Shown here: one piece after another, positions 53,866 to 62,694 of the stretch
How the letters are laid out: the number at the start of each line of letters is the position of its first letter
Position numbering within the stretch: the stretch's first letter is position 1
From: Gemmatimonadaceae bacterium
GTDB taxonomy: Bacteria; Gemmatimonadota; Gemmatimonadetes; Gemmatimonadales; Gemmatimonadaceae
Assembly: GCA_947457545.1 (NCBI GenBank)
Contig: CANGXD010000006.1
Span: forward strand, 1 to 64,000
Direction of reading: 5' to 3'
Length of the DNA: 64,000 nt
The notes under the pieces: model-generated
Database searches by the model: none
What the model saw: the letters and a program-made list of their open reading frames with translations, nothing else
What the model was told of the DNA's origin: nothing
Program-made: the position numbers and the translations under genes

Positions 53866-54765
53866 GTGTCCGCTGCTCCGGCTGCCTTTCTCGACCCTGC
53901 GCTGCTCGCGAAGATCTCCGATCTCGCGCTATTGGCGCGTACCGTCGTGGACGGCTTCATGCACGGTCAGCATCGTTCCATGCGCAAAGGGTCGTCGCTC
54001 GACTTTGCGGAACATCGGTCGTATCAGCCGGGGGACGACCTTCGGCGCATCGACTGGCGTGTGTACGGTCGCACCGACCGGTTCTACATCAAGGAGTACG
54101 ACGCCGACACCAATGCGAGCGTGCTCTTCGCGGTCGACACCTCTGGGAGCATGAACTACGGCAGCGGCACGGTCACGAAGTTCGCGTACGCGCGTATGCT
54201 GACCGCCAGTCTGGCCTGGCTCTCCAAAACGCAGGGTGACCGCGTTGGACTGGCGACGTTCACACAGGAGCTCGTCGACGTCATCCCGCCGTCGGTACGG
54301 CATCTGCAGCGCATGCTGCACACGCTGGCGGCGACCAAGGCTGGCGGGCCAAGCCAGCTGATCACGTCGCTCGAGAAGGTGGGACTGCTCTCGCAGCGTG
54401 CCGGCATTCTGGTGCTGGTGAGCGATTGTTACGAGCAGCCCGACGCCGTGGGGCGCGCTGTCGACGCGCTGCGCATGCACGGGCACGATGTCATCGTGTT
54501 CCACGTGGTCGATCCGAGCGAACGCGACTTGCCCGGCGACGACGACACGACGTTCGAGGATGCCGAGACCGGCGCGCTGCTTCCACTCAAGCCGGCGGCC
54601 TTGCGCGACAAGTACAAGGCGCTCGTGACGGCACACCATGAGGCGCTGCAGTCGCGCTTCACCGCAGCCGGCGCTGATTACGTGCGCCTCGACACCAGCG
54701 AGCCACTCGATCGCGCGCTGCACAGTTATCTCGACGCGCGGCTGTCGCGCAGCCGGGTGCGCTGA
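53866..54765 (+). CDS. DUF58 domain protein (MoxR partner)
   Basis: 299 residues from GTG 53866, 12 bases after moxR. The DUF58 core is visible: HGQHRSMRKGSSLDFAEHRSYQPGDDLRRIDWRVYGRTDRFYIKEY. A vWA-like fold follows with MIDAS residues in FAVDTSGSMNYG and VLVSDCYE. It usually links the MoxR ATPase to membrane vWA proteins. It lacks the N-terminal membrane helices seen in some DUF58 proteins. The gene is tightly packed with its neighbours (2 bp to the next start). Confidence 0.93.
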   Translation: MSAAPAAFLDPALLAKISDLALLARTVVDGFMHGQHRSMRKGSSLDFAEHRSYQPGDDLRRIDWRVYGRTDRFYIKEYDADTNASVLFAVDTSGSMNYGSGTVTKFAYARMLTASLAWLSKTQGDRVGLATFTQELVDVIPPSVRHLQRMLHTLAATKAGGPSQLITSLEKVGLLSQRAGILVLVSDCYEQPDAVGRAVDALRMHGHDVIVFHVVDPSERDLPGDDDTTFEDAETGALLPLKPAALRDKYKALVTAHHEALQSRFTAAGADYVRLDTSEPLDRALHSYLDARLSRSRVR

Positions 54766-54767
54766 CG

Positions 54768-56795
54768 ATGGGATTCCTCGTCCCGGCGTTTCTCGCCGCC
54801 ATGGCCGCACTGGCCGTGCCGCTGCTGCTGCACTTGCGCCACCGTGATCGCGACAAGCCTCAGCTGTTCCCGTCGCTGATGTTCCTCGAGAAGCTGACTA
54901 TCCGCACCGAACAGCGGCAGCGGGTCAGCGACTGGCCGCTCCTGCTGCTGCGTCTCGCGGCGCTGGCGCTGCTCGTCTTTGCTTTCTCGCGCCCACTCTT
55001 CCGATCGCAGCGCGCGAGTGCGGGCGATGCCCGAAGCCGCGCCGTGGTCCTGCTCGTCGACCGCTCACTGAGCATGGGCTACGAGGGCACGTGGCCCCGC
55101 GCACTCGATTCGGCGCGCGCCGTGATCGCGACACTTGGCAACAACGATCGTGTCGCGATCGTGGTGTACGACGATATGGCAGAAACACGTCAGCGTCTGA
55201 CCACCGACAAAGCCGCGGCCGTCGCTTCGCTGGCGAGCCTGTCACCGCGGGCACGCGGTACCCGCCTCGCGCCAGCGCTGCGCGTCGCACGACAACAACT
55301 GCTCGATGCGCCGTTTGCCGCGGCACAGATCGTCGTCATATCCGACCTGCAACGGTCCGGCGCCGTGGGGGTTGCGGGCGTGGAACTCCCAACCGGCGTA
55401 TCGGTGCGAGGCATCGCCGTTGGTCCTGAACGTTGGGAGAACAGCACGGTACACGCCATCGATGCGCGACGCGTGGTGAGTGGCGAGCGGACGCTACTTG
55501 CGGTGAAGGCGCGCCTGCAGCGTCACGGGGGAACGGCGCCGCAGGAGCGCACGGTGCGCCTCGTGCTCAATGGACGCGAAGCCGCCACACAACCGGTCAC
55601 CCTTGCCCCAACCGGAGAAACGGTCGTCACGTTTGCGCCGGTGCCGGCGCCGGAAGGTGCCGTGGCGGTGCAACTCTCACTGTCGCCGGATGCGCTCGCC
55701 GCAGACGACACGCTGGTGGCCGTAGTGCCCCGCGACGATGACCTGCGAGTGACGCTCATCAACGGTGGCGCCGAAACGCTGTTCCTCGAGCGCGCACTCG
55801 ACATCGGACGCGCGCCGTCGGTCCAGCTGACACGCGATGCGAGCGCAGCGGCCCCCTCGGCGCGCACTGGTGTCATGGTGTATTGGGACGCCGTGCCCGG
55901 GAGCAGCATTACCCCTTGGCTGGAAGCCGGCGGCGGTGCGGTGGTCGTCGTTGGTCGACGGCTTGGGGCTCGCCGCGGCAGCCTGTCTCCGCTCATTCCG
56001 GCGACGGTGGCCGGCAACGCTGACCGCCTGAGTGATCGTGGTGGCACGCTGCGCGATGTCCGCACGGAGCACCCGCTCTTCGCGCCCTTTCGCGAGGTAC
56101 CCGATGCCCTCGGCGCGGTACGCCTCTTCCGATACGCTCGGCTCGACGCTGCGCCCGAAGGCGATGTCCTGGCACGGTTTGATGATGGGCTCCCTGCAGT
56201 GGTCGAGCGACGCGTCGGTCAGGGACGGGTGCTCGTGTTGGCACTGCCGCTCGACAACAATGCTGGAGACTTCCCGCTGCAGCCCGCGTTTCTCCCGTTC
56301 GTGCGACAGCTGGTCATGCACGCGTCCGGGCGTGACGCGACGCCGCTCTGGCGCACCACGGGTGAGCGCTGGGCGCTCTCGCGTGCCATTGCGTCGCCAG
56401 TGGTAGAAGCACCCGATGGATCACTCATTCGTCCGGTGGCCGATTCGCAGGGCACCGCGATTCCACTAACCGACGCCGGCGTGTACCGCGCGTACGCCGA
56501 ACGTGTTGGTGGCGATGCGGTCAGTGTGCTCGCCGTGAATGTGCCCACGTCGGAGTCAGTCCTCACGCCAATGGACACCGCCGAGCTGTTGCTTGGCGTG
56601 CAGACCGGCGCGGACAGCTCGGGCCGCGCCGCCGACGCACCGCAGTCCGACGAGGAACTCGAACGTCGACAGTCTCCATGGCGCTTGCTCTTGCTGGCCG
56701 CGCTGTTGCTGTTGGTGCTGGAAACATTTGTCGCCACACGCGGTCGCCGTGGTACGGCGCGTCGTATCGTGTCACAGGCGCGGAGTCAGTCGTGA
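54768..56795 (+). CDS. BatA/vWA membrane protein
   Basis: 675 residues. The BatA N-terminal region (LVPAFLAAMAALAVPLLLHLRHRD) and a second helix (DWPLLLLRLAALALLVFAFSRP) are followed by a vWA domain with MIDAS motif VDRSLSMG and VVISDLQRSG. The long periplasmic portion (about 210-640) contains Ig-like and amidotransferase-like regions. A C-terminal helix (LLLLAALLLLVLETFVATRG) anchors it. It resembles the aerotolerance Bat proteins that work with MoxR in envelope stress resistance. A 52-bp gap separates it from the DUF4175 gene. Confidence 0.9.
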   Translation: MGFLVPAFLAAMAALAVPLLLHLRHRDRDKPQLFPSLMFLEKLTIRTEQRQRVSDWPLLLLRLAALALLVFAFSRPLFRSQRASAGDARSRAVVLLVDRSLSMGYEGTWPRALDSARAVIATLGNNDRVAIVVYDDMAETRQRLTTDKAAAVASLASLSPRARGTRLAPALRVARQQLLDAPFAAAQIVVISDLQRSGAVGVAGVELPTGVSVRGIAVGPERWENSTVHAIDARRVVSGERTLLAVKARLQRHGGTAPQERTVRLVLNGREAATQPVTLAPTGETVVTFAPVPAPEGAVAVQLSLSPDALAADDTLVAVVPRDDDLRVTLINGGAETLFLERALDIGRAPSVQLTRDASAAAPSARTGVMVYWDAVPGSSITPWLEAGGGAVVVVGRRLGARRGSLSPLIPATVAGNADRLSDRGGTLRDVRTEHPLFAPFREVPDALGAVRLFRYARLDAAPEGDVLARFDDGLPAVVERRVGQGRVLVLALPLDNNAGDFPLQPAFLPFVRQLVMHASGRDATPLWRTTGERWALSRAIASPVVEAPDGSLIRPVADSQGTAIPLTDAGVYRAYAERVGGDAVSVLAVNVPTSESVLTPMDTAELLLGVQTGADSSGRAADAPQSDEELERRQSPWRLLLLAALLLLVLETFVATRGRRGTARRIVSQARSQS

Positions 56796-56847
56796 AGTCC
56801 ACTGTGAGCTATCCCATGTGCGTTCCCAGCAAGCCGGAGCACTACGC

Positions 56848-59800
56848 ATGAGCCCCGATCGGCAGTTGCTCACCACGTTGGCTGCCCTGCGTCGGCAGTG
56901 GCGTCTGCGCGTGTTGCTCGAATCACTCGTCTGGTTGGCCGTCGCGGTCGTGCTGGCCACAGTGGCGGCACTGGTGGTGATGCGATTGACCGACGGAAGC
57001 GCTACCGGCCCCGTCATCGCGCGCGCATTCGGTTACATGGTGGTTGCCGGCGCGCTGGTATATGGCCTGTTTGTGCCATTGCTGCGTCGCGCTTCGGATG
57101 AGCGGTTTGCCTTGTACGTCGAGGAGCGGGAACCATCGCTCAAGCAGGCACTCCTCACCGCGGTGCAGGAAGCGCAGCTCCCGGAACATGAGCGTCCGTC
57201 ACCATCGCTGTCGGCGCGACTCATGTCACGTGCGGCGGCGGCCATTCGCCCGCTCGAAGCGCACATGGCGCTCGAGCGGCCTCGCATGATTCGCGCGGGA
57301 CAGGCGTTTGCCGGTGTGTCCGCTGGCGCCGCGCTGCTGTTGTTCTTCGGGCCGCAGGCAGTGCGCGATGTGGCCCGGTTGCTGTTCGTGCCGTACAGCA
57401 CCGCACAAGCCGCGGTACCGGTCCGTATGCTTAGCGTAACGCCCGGAAACACGAGCGTCCCGCGTGGCGGCGCCATCGAGGTGGAAGCGGCGCTGGTGGG
57501 CTTTGCGGCGTCGAATGCGGAGCTCGTGTTCCGGAGCGACAGTGCGGGCGAATGGCAGCGTCTGCCGATGGCCCCCGACGCGGATTCGTCGCGTTTCGGT
57601 TCGCGGTTGTTCGACATCGTGCAGCGCACTGAGTACTACGTGGAGTCGGCCGAGGTGCGCTCTGCGATCTTCACACTCACGGTGAACGATCTGCCGGCCG
57701 TCTCGCGCGTGTCGCTCGACCTGCAGTTCCCGTCGTACAGCGGATTGCCCGCCGAGCACATTGAAGACACGGGCGACCTGGCGGCTGTCGTTGGAACGAC
57801 GGTGGTCGTACGCGCCAAGGTGACGCGCGCCGTCGCCGGCGGCACACTCCGTTTCGACGATGGTCGTACGGTGGCGATGGCGCGCGAGAGCGACAGCACG
57901 GTCGTGGGGCGCTTCACGGTGCAGAAGAGCGGCTTCTATCACGTGGATCTCTCCACCGCCGACGGCACGGTGGTGGCGGGCGGCGTGGAGTACGTGGTCG
58001 ATGCCATTCCCGACCGCGCGCCCATCGTGCGCATCGAGGAGCCCGGCCGCGATACCAAGGTGAGCAACACCGATGAAGTCACGATTGCCGTACAGGCGTC
58101 GGACGACTTGGGAGTGCGCTCGCTCGAGCTGCGCTATCGCGTCAACGGCGGTGACGAGAAGCGGGTGACGATCGCGAGTGGATCGAGTCGCCCGCGCGAC
58201 ACGCGCGGTGCACACACGCTCTTTCTCGAGGAGATGTCGCTGCAGCCCGGCGACCTGGTGGCGTACCACGCGGTCGCCAAGGATGGTGCGGGGCTCGTGG
58301 GGAGCAGCGACGTCTACTTTCTCGAAGTGCGTCCCTTCGGGAAGGATTATCGGCAATCGGACCAACGCGCGCAGCAGCAGCAGCAGGGTGGTGGTGGTCA
58401 ACCGCAAGGCGATTCGCCCGACGGGTTCGTCGCGCGTCAGCGTGAAGTGGTGGCGGGCACCTTCAACTGGTTGCGCGACAGTGCGGCCACGAATGCCAAG
58501 CAGCGTCGCGAAAACATGACGACGCTGGCGATTGCCGAAGGGCGTTTGCGCGAGGACGTCGATCAGCTGGTGAAGCGTTTGGCCGAACGAGGCGTGGCCG
58601 CGCAGGACACCAACTTCGCGAAGATTCGCGCCGAACTGCAGCAAGCCACCGTCGAGCTCAAGAGCGCCGAGGAGCAACTGGGGCTGGTGCGCGGTAACGA
58701 CGCTCTGGGGCCGGAACAGCGCGCCCTGCAGCGGCTGCAGCGTGCCGAGGCGCTGTATCGCGATGTGCAGGTGCAGATGGGCGGCGGTGGTGGTGGTGGC
58801 GGAGGCGGCGGGGGTGGGCAGCAGCGTGCAGAAGATCTCGCCGACCTGTTCGAGTTGCAGAACGACAAACAGCGCAACCAGTACGAGACGGTGCAGCAGC
58901 AGCGTGCGCAGGACGGCGCGCAGCCTCAGGTCGACGAAACGCTCGACCGGTTGCGTCAATTGGCGAGTCGTCAGCAGCAGGAGAACGAACGGATGCAGCG
59001 CATGGCAGAAGCCATGCGGCAGCGAATGGCACAGGACGGTGGCGCGTCGGGGTCGTCTGCCGGCGGCGCGTCGTCTGGCGGTGCATCATCCGGTGCGGCG
59101 GGACGTTCGTCTTCGGGGAGCCCGAGCGGCGGCAACAATGCGAGCGGTGCACAGCGTGAGCTGGCGCGGCAGGCCGAAGAAGAAGCGCGCCGCCTCGAGC
59201 GGTTGGCGCGCGAGGAAAACAACCAGGAGCTGCAGCGTGCCGCGCAGCAGTTGCAGCAGGCGGCCGACAACATGCGCCGCGCGGCGACCGGGTCGTCGGC
59301 GCAAGGCAGCGCGGCGCTCGAGGAGTTGAACAGAGCGGCGCGCAACCTGGAGGGGGCGCGGGCATCGGGCACCACGCGCGGCATCCAGGAGCTCGCCGAC
59401 AAGGCGCGCGATCTCGAGGCACGTCAGCAGCAGATTGCGGAAAGCGTGAAGGAGATGCAGGGCGCATCGGCCGGCGAGCGCGCACAGCGTCAGCAGCAGC
59501 TTTCGCAGCAGAAGGACAAGCTCAGTGCCGATGTGCGTCAGCTGGAGAGTGCTGCCGACAGACTGTCGCGTGCAGCGCGGCGCGAGCAGCCCAAGGCCGC
59601 CGGCCAAGTTGCCGGCGCCGCCGATGCCATTCGCGAAACGCGCCTTGCGGACAAGATCGACTTCTCCAAGCAGGTCGCGCGAAGCGGCAGCGCGGAGTAC
59701 GCCGAGGCCTTCGAGAATCAGATCGGCGAGAATCTGCGCGACGTGTCGGAACGTCTCCGCAGCGCGTCCGGGGCGTTGCAGGGCGAGTCGGCGTCACGCG

Positions 59801-60462
59801 GGCAGGAACGCACACTCGAGCGCACGCGTGATCTCGTGTCGGGGATGGAATCGCTGCGCGAACGCGTGGCGCAACGCGCGCAGGGACAGCAGGGACAGCA
59901 AGGCCAGCAGGGCCAGCAGGGCCAGCAGGGCCAGCAAGGCCAGCAAGGCCAGCAAGGCCAGCAGGGCCAGCAGGGCCAGCAGGGCCAGGGCCAACAGGGG
60001 CAACAGGGCGCACGCGGCGGTGCGGCACAAGGCGCGGCGCGTCCCGGTGGACAGCCTGGCAATCAGATGGGACGTGGTGGAGGTGCGATGCCTACCGGGG
60101 TCACGCGCGCCGACGCTGAGCAGTTCGCACGGGAAATGCGCATGCGCAGGCAGAGCGCCGAAGAGGTGCGCCGTGACGCCGCCGCGCAGGGCGTCGGCAC
60201 GCAAGATCTCGATCGGGCCATTCAGGCGATGCGCGAGTTCGAGAACAGCGGCGGCTTTGGCGATCCCAAAGGCGTAGAGCAGCTCCAGAGCGCGCTGGTC
60301 GAACGGCTCAAGGACTTCGAGTTCTCGCTCTATCGCGCCGTGGCCGGCAGCGCGGAAGGTCGCCCCGCGGTTGGCGCGCGGACGAGTGCGCCCGCGGAAT
60401 ACCGCCAGATGGTCGAGGAGTACTACCGCTCGCTGGCCGGCGGAAAGAAACGGGCGCCGTAA
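56848..60462 (+). CDS. DUF4175 family large membrane protein with Gln/Gly repeats
   Basis: About 1,204 residues from ATG 56848; the longer open frame upstream overlaps the BatA-like gene and is not used. Two N-terminal hydrophobic helices (about 28-80) and a third near 155-175 precede a beta-rich domain. The C-terminal half is helical and very rich in Gln, Glu, Arg and Ala, typical of coiled coil. Low-complexity segments are a 10-Gly tract at about 647-656 and roughly 14 QQG repeats at 1,011-1,053. DUF4175 is a poorly understood family often found at the end of MoxR operons. It ends at a strong bidirectional hairpin. Confidence 0.88.
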   Translation: MSPDRQLLTTLAALRRQWRLRVLLESLVWLAVAVVLATVAALVVMRLTDGSATGPVIARAFGYMVVAGALVYGLFVPLLRRASDERFALYVEEREPSLKQALLTAVQEAQLPEHERPSPSLSARLMSRAAAAIRPLEAHMALERPRMIRAGQAFAGVSAGAALLLFFGPQAVRDVARLLFVPYSTAQAAVPVRMLSVTPGNTSVPRGGAIEVEAALVGFAASNAELVFRSDSAGEWQRLPMAPDADSSRFGSRLFDIVQRTEYYVESAEVRSAIFTLTVNDLPAVSRVSLDLQFPSYSGLPAEHIEDTGDLAAVVGTTVVVRAKVTRAVAGGTLRFDDGRTVAMARESDSTVVGRFTVQKSGFYHVDLSTADGTVVAGGVEYVVDAIPDRAPIVRIEEPGRDTKVSNTDEVTIAVQASDDLGVRSLELRYRVNGGDEKRVTIASGSSRPRDTRGAHTLFLEEMSLQPGDLVAYHAVAKDGAGLVGSSDVYFLEVRPFGKDYRQSDQRAQQQQQGGGGQPQGDSPDGFVARQREVVAGTFNWLRDSAATNAKQRRENMTTLAIAEGRLREDVDQLVKRLAERGVAAQDTNFAKIRAELQQATVELKSAEEQLGLVRGNDALGPEQRALQRLQRAEALYRDVQVQMGGGGGGGGGGGGGQQRAEDLADLFELQNDKQRNQYETVQQQRAQDGAQPQVDETLDRLRQLASRQQQENERMQRMAEAMRQRMAQDGGASGSSAGGASSGGASSGAAGRSSSGSPSGGNNASGAQRELARQAEEEARRLERLAREENNQELQRAAQQLQQAADNMRRAATGSSAQGSAALEELNRAARNLEGARASGTTRGIQELADKARDLEARQQQIAESVKEMQGASAGERAQRQQQLSQQKDKLSADVRQLESAADRLSRAARREQPKAAGQVAGAADAIRETRLADKIDFSKQVARSGSAEYAEAFENQIGENLRDVSERLRSASGALQGESASRGQERTLERTRDLVSGMESLRERVAQRAQGQQGQQGQQGQQGQQGQQGQQGQQGQQGQQGQQGQGQQGQQGARGGAAQGAARPGGQPGNQMGRGGGAMPTGVTRADAEQFAREMRMRRQSAEEVRRDAAAQGVGTQDLDRAIQAMREFENSGGFGDPKGVEQLQSALVERLKDFEFSLYRAVAGSAEGRPAVGARTSAPAEYRQMVEEYYRSLAGGKKRAP
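58781..58818. repeat. Glycine-codon tract in the DUF4175 gene
   Basis: A run of GGN codons encoding ten or more glycines. It is a likely flexible linker between the coiled-coil segments and a slippage-prone site. Confidence 0.8.
59881..60008. repeat. 9-bp tandem repeats encoding QQG in the DUF4175 gene
   Basis: About 14 units of CAGCAAGGC type with synonymous variants (CAGCAGGGC, CAGCAGGGA) keep the frame because the unit is 9 bp. One unit is shortened to QG near 59987. Copy number should vary between strains by slippage without breaking the protein. Confidence 0.9.
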
Positions 60463-60493
60463 GCAGGCCACTCCGCCCCTGCCATCTGTGTGG

Positions 60494-60568
60494 CTGCCGT
60501 CTGCCCGTCTCGGCGCGATACCGCAGCATCGCGCCGAGAACGCAGACGGCAGAAACTACAGACGGCAG
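60494..60568. terminator. Nested hairpin between convergent DUF4175 and symporter genes
   Basis: The outer stem is CTGCCGTCTGC (60494-60504) with GCAGACGGCAG (60542-60552). The inner stem is CTCGGCGCGAT (60509-60519) with ATCGCGCCGAG (60528-60538). Both are perfect 11-bp stems. A further CAGACGGCAG copy at 60559-60568 could pair alternatively with the left arm. The position between converging stops suggests bidirectional termination. Confidence 0.85.
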
Positions 60569-60587
60569 TAACGCAGCAACCGCGGTG

Positions 60588-62468
60588 TTACCCCTCGCTC
60601 GCCGCCCACAGCTTTCTGGTTACGCTCAACAACACCAGGCCGCTCACCGCGAAGACGCCCGTGAGGATCCACGCGTCCGCCACGCGCGACGGATCGCCCG
60701 ACGCGTAGAGGAAGTTGCCGATCGCGAAGAGCGACGACCAGATCACGACGCAGCCGGACACCCACCCGATCATCGACGTGCCGATGCGATTCTCTTCGGC
60801 GACTTCGCGATCGCTGATGCCCGCTTCGGCGCGTTGCGCGGTCCATCCCGGCCCGGCGGGTTTCACCTTGCGCACGAAGCTGAGCAGCGTCGCGCGGTCC
60901 GTCTGCGGTCCAACGAAGGCGGTAATGAGCCACGCCAAGGTCGTGATGCCCACCTGCACGATCGTGGTCGTGGCAAAGTCGGCGCCGGGCATGAGACGTG
61001 GCACGGCGAGTGACGTGACCAGCGACACGACCATGGCCACGATTTCACACCACGCCGAGACGCGCCACCAGAACCATCGCGCGATGTACAGCAGGCCCGT
61101 GCCCGCACCGATGGACAGCAACACCTGAAACGCCTGCTGCGCGGAGCTCATCGTGAGACTGAGGAGCGCCGCAAAGACATACAGCACGACCGTCAAGACG
61201 CGTCCGGCATTCACGTAGTGCGAGTCCGGTGCATCCTTGCGCACGAAGCGGCGATAGAAGTCGTGCACCAGATACGACGACCCCCAGTTGAGGTGCGTGA
61301 GAATCGTCGAGGAATTCGCGGCGAGCAGTCCACCGATCATGAGCCCAACAAAGCCCACCGGCAGAAACTTGAGCATGGCCGGGAACGCCGAATCGTGCCC
61401 AATGAGGGTAGGGTCGGCCGTGGGGAACGCCGCCTTGATGGAGGCGAGATCAGGGTAGACGATGATCGAGCAGAGTGCCGTGATGATCCACGGCCACGGG
61501 CGCAGGACGTAGTGCGCAATGTTGAAGAACAGCGTACCACCCAACGAGTCCTTTTCGGACTTGGAGGCAAGCATGCGCTGCGCGATGTACGAACCACCGC
61601 CCGGTTCTGCGCCCGGATACCAGTTGGCCCACCAGCTGATGGCGATGGGCAGAATGAAAATCATGAGCGCCAAATCCGACATGCTGAAGTTCGGCATCAT
61701 GTCGAGAATGGGCTGACCGGTGCCGTTCTGCGTCGACATGACCGGCTGCGCGTCACCAGCGCCCTGCACCACCTGCAACGTGGAGAGTCGCTCGACGAGC
61801 AACTTGAGCCCCAACCAGCCGTTCGCGTCGTTCCCCAAGCGGCGGCCGACCTCGACGAGCGAGAACCACGCCGCAGCAAACACAGCCGTCATCTTGATGA
61901 AGAACTGAATCATGTCGATGACGAGCACGCCCCACAGCCCCGAGTGCGCGGCGAACACCACGTTGAGCACGCCGGTCAGCAGAATCGTCTGCCACGGCGA
62001 GAGCCCGAACAGAATGTTGGCGATCTTGCAGGCGGCCAGCGTCACCATGCCCATGATGAAGCAGTTGAAAAACAGGCCGAGGTACACCGCGCGGAACCCG
62101 CGCACGAGCGACGCCTCCTTGCCGGAGTAGCGCAGCTCGTAGAACTCGAGGTCGGTGAGCACGCCCGAGCGGCGCCAGAGGCGCGCGAAAAAGAACACCG
62201 TGGCGATCCCGGTGAGCACGAAGGCCCACCACTGCCAGTTGCCCGCCACGCCGTAGCGTCGCACCTGCTCCGTCACCCAGTTGGGGGTGTCGGAGGAGAA
62301 GGTCGTGGCGACCATGGACAGGCCGGCGAGCCACCAGGGGACAGAGCGGCCGGAGGCGAAGAATTCGGTGGTGCTCGACCCCGATCGCTTGGCCAGGAAG
62401 AGCGCGGGCACGAAGCAGACCAGAATCGTGATCAGGACGATGACCCAGTCGATCCATGAAATGGTCAT
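60588..62468 (-). CDS. Sodium/solute symporter (SSS family)
   Basis: A 626-residue inner-membrane transporter with about 13 hydrophobic helices. It starts best at ATG 62468 (MTISWIDWVIVLITILVC). The SSS signature is visible in FASGRSVPWWLAGLSMVATTFSSDTPNWVTEQ and in the long central part (PVGFVGLMIGGLLAANSSTILTHLNWGSSYLVHDFYRRFV). It co-transports a solute with Na+; the solute cannot be read. A longer open frame upstream is Pro-rich non-coding-like sequence. It is divergent from the PYP-like gene. Confidence 0.92.
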   Translation of the reverse strand: MTISWIDWVIVLITILVCFVPALFLAKRSGSSTTEFFASGRSVPWWLAGLSMVATTFSSDTPNWVTEQVRRYGVAGNWQWWAFVLTGIATVFFFARLWRRSGVLTDLEFYELRYSGKEASLVRGFRAVYLGLFFNCFIMGMVTLAACKIANILFGLSPWQTILLTGVLNVVFAAHSGLWGVLVIDMIQFFIKMTAVFAAAWFSLVEVGRRLGNDANGWLGLKLLVERLSTLQVVQGAGDAQPVMSTQNGTGQPILDMMPNFSMSDLALMIFILPIAISWWANWYPGAEPGGGSYIAQRMLASKSEKDSLGGTLFFNIAHYVLRPWPWIITALCSIIVYPDLASIKAAFPTADPTLIGHDSAFPAMLKFLPVGFVGLMIGGLLAANSSTILTHLNWGSSYLVHDFYRRFVRKDAPDSHYVNAGRVLTVVLYVFAALLSLTMSSAQQAFQVLLSIGAGTGLLYIARWFWWRVSAWCEIVAMVVSLVTSLAVPRLMPGADFATTTIVQVGITTLAWLITAFVGPQTDRATLLSFVRKVKPAGPGWTAQRAEAGISDREVAEENRIGTSMIGWVSGCVVIWSSLFAIGNFLYASGDPSRVADAWILTGVFAVSGLVLLSVTRKLWAASEG

Positions 62469-62694
62469 GCGGGGGTCACCGGGGACAGGAGGCGGGAGAA
62501 GACAGGTACCATGAGGCGGGAATGTGGGGGGCGGTGGCGCTCCGGGCAACGAGGTTGGCACCCTAGGGACGAATTGTGTGGTCCTAGGACTAAAGTCGTA
62601 CCTCGGAGGGGCCGACCCTCATTTCTGGGGGCCGTCCCGTCGGTCGATGTCGACCACGCCGCCCCCACCGGATGTGGTCCCGCGTCACCGTCCA
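62469..62694. promoter_or_regulatory. Divergent promoter region between the symporter and the PYP-like gene
   Basis: Contains the palindromes CCCTAGGG (62561-62568) and GTCCTAGGAC (62581-62590), with centres 21 bp apart (two helical turns). Overlapping the second is a 16-bp dyad TAGGACTAAAGTCGTA (62585-62600), arranged as 7-2-7 half-sites like binding sites of NarL/FixJ-type regulators. The regulator is unknown. Confidence 0.5.

Noticed and set aside
56539-56847. A 103-residue N-terminal extension of the DUF4175 protein
   Set aside because: It overlaps the end of the BatA-like gene out of frame and reads as Arg/Pro/Ser shadow sequence; ATG 56848 precedes a normal membrane segment.
59718-60062. 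Minus-strand frame with repeated CWPCWP residues
   Set aside because: It is the antisense reading of the QQG-coding tandem repeat.
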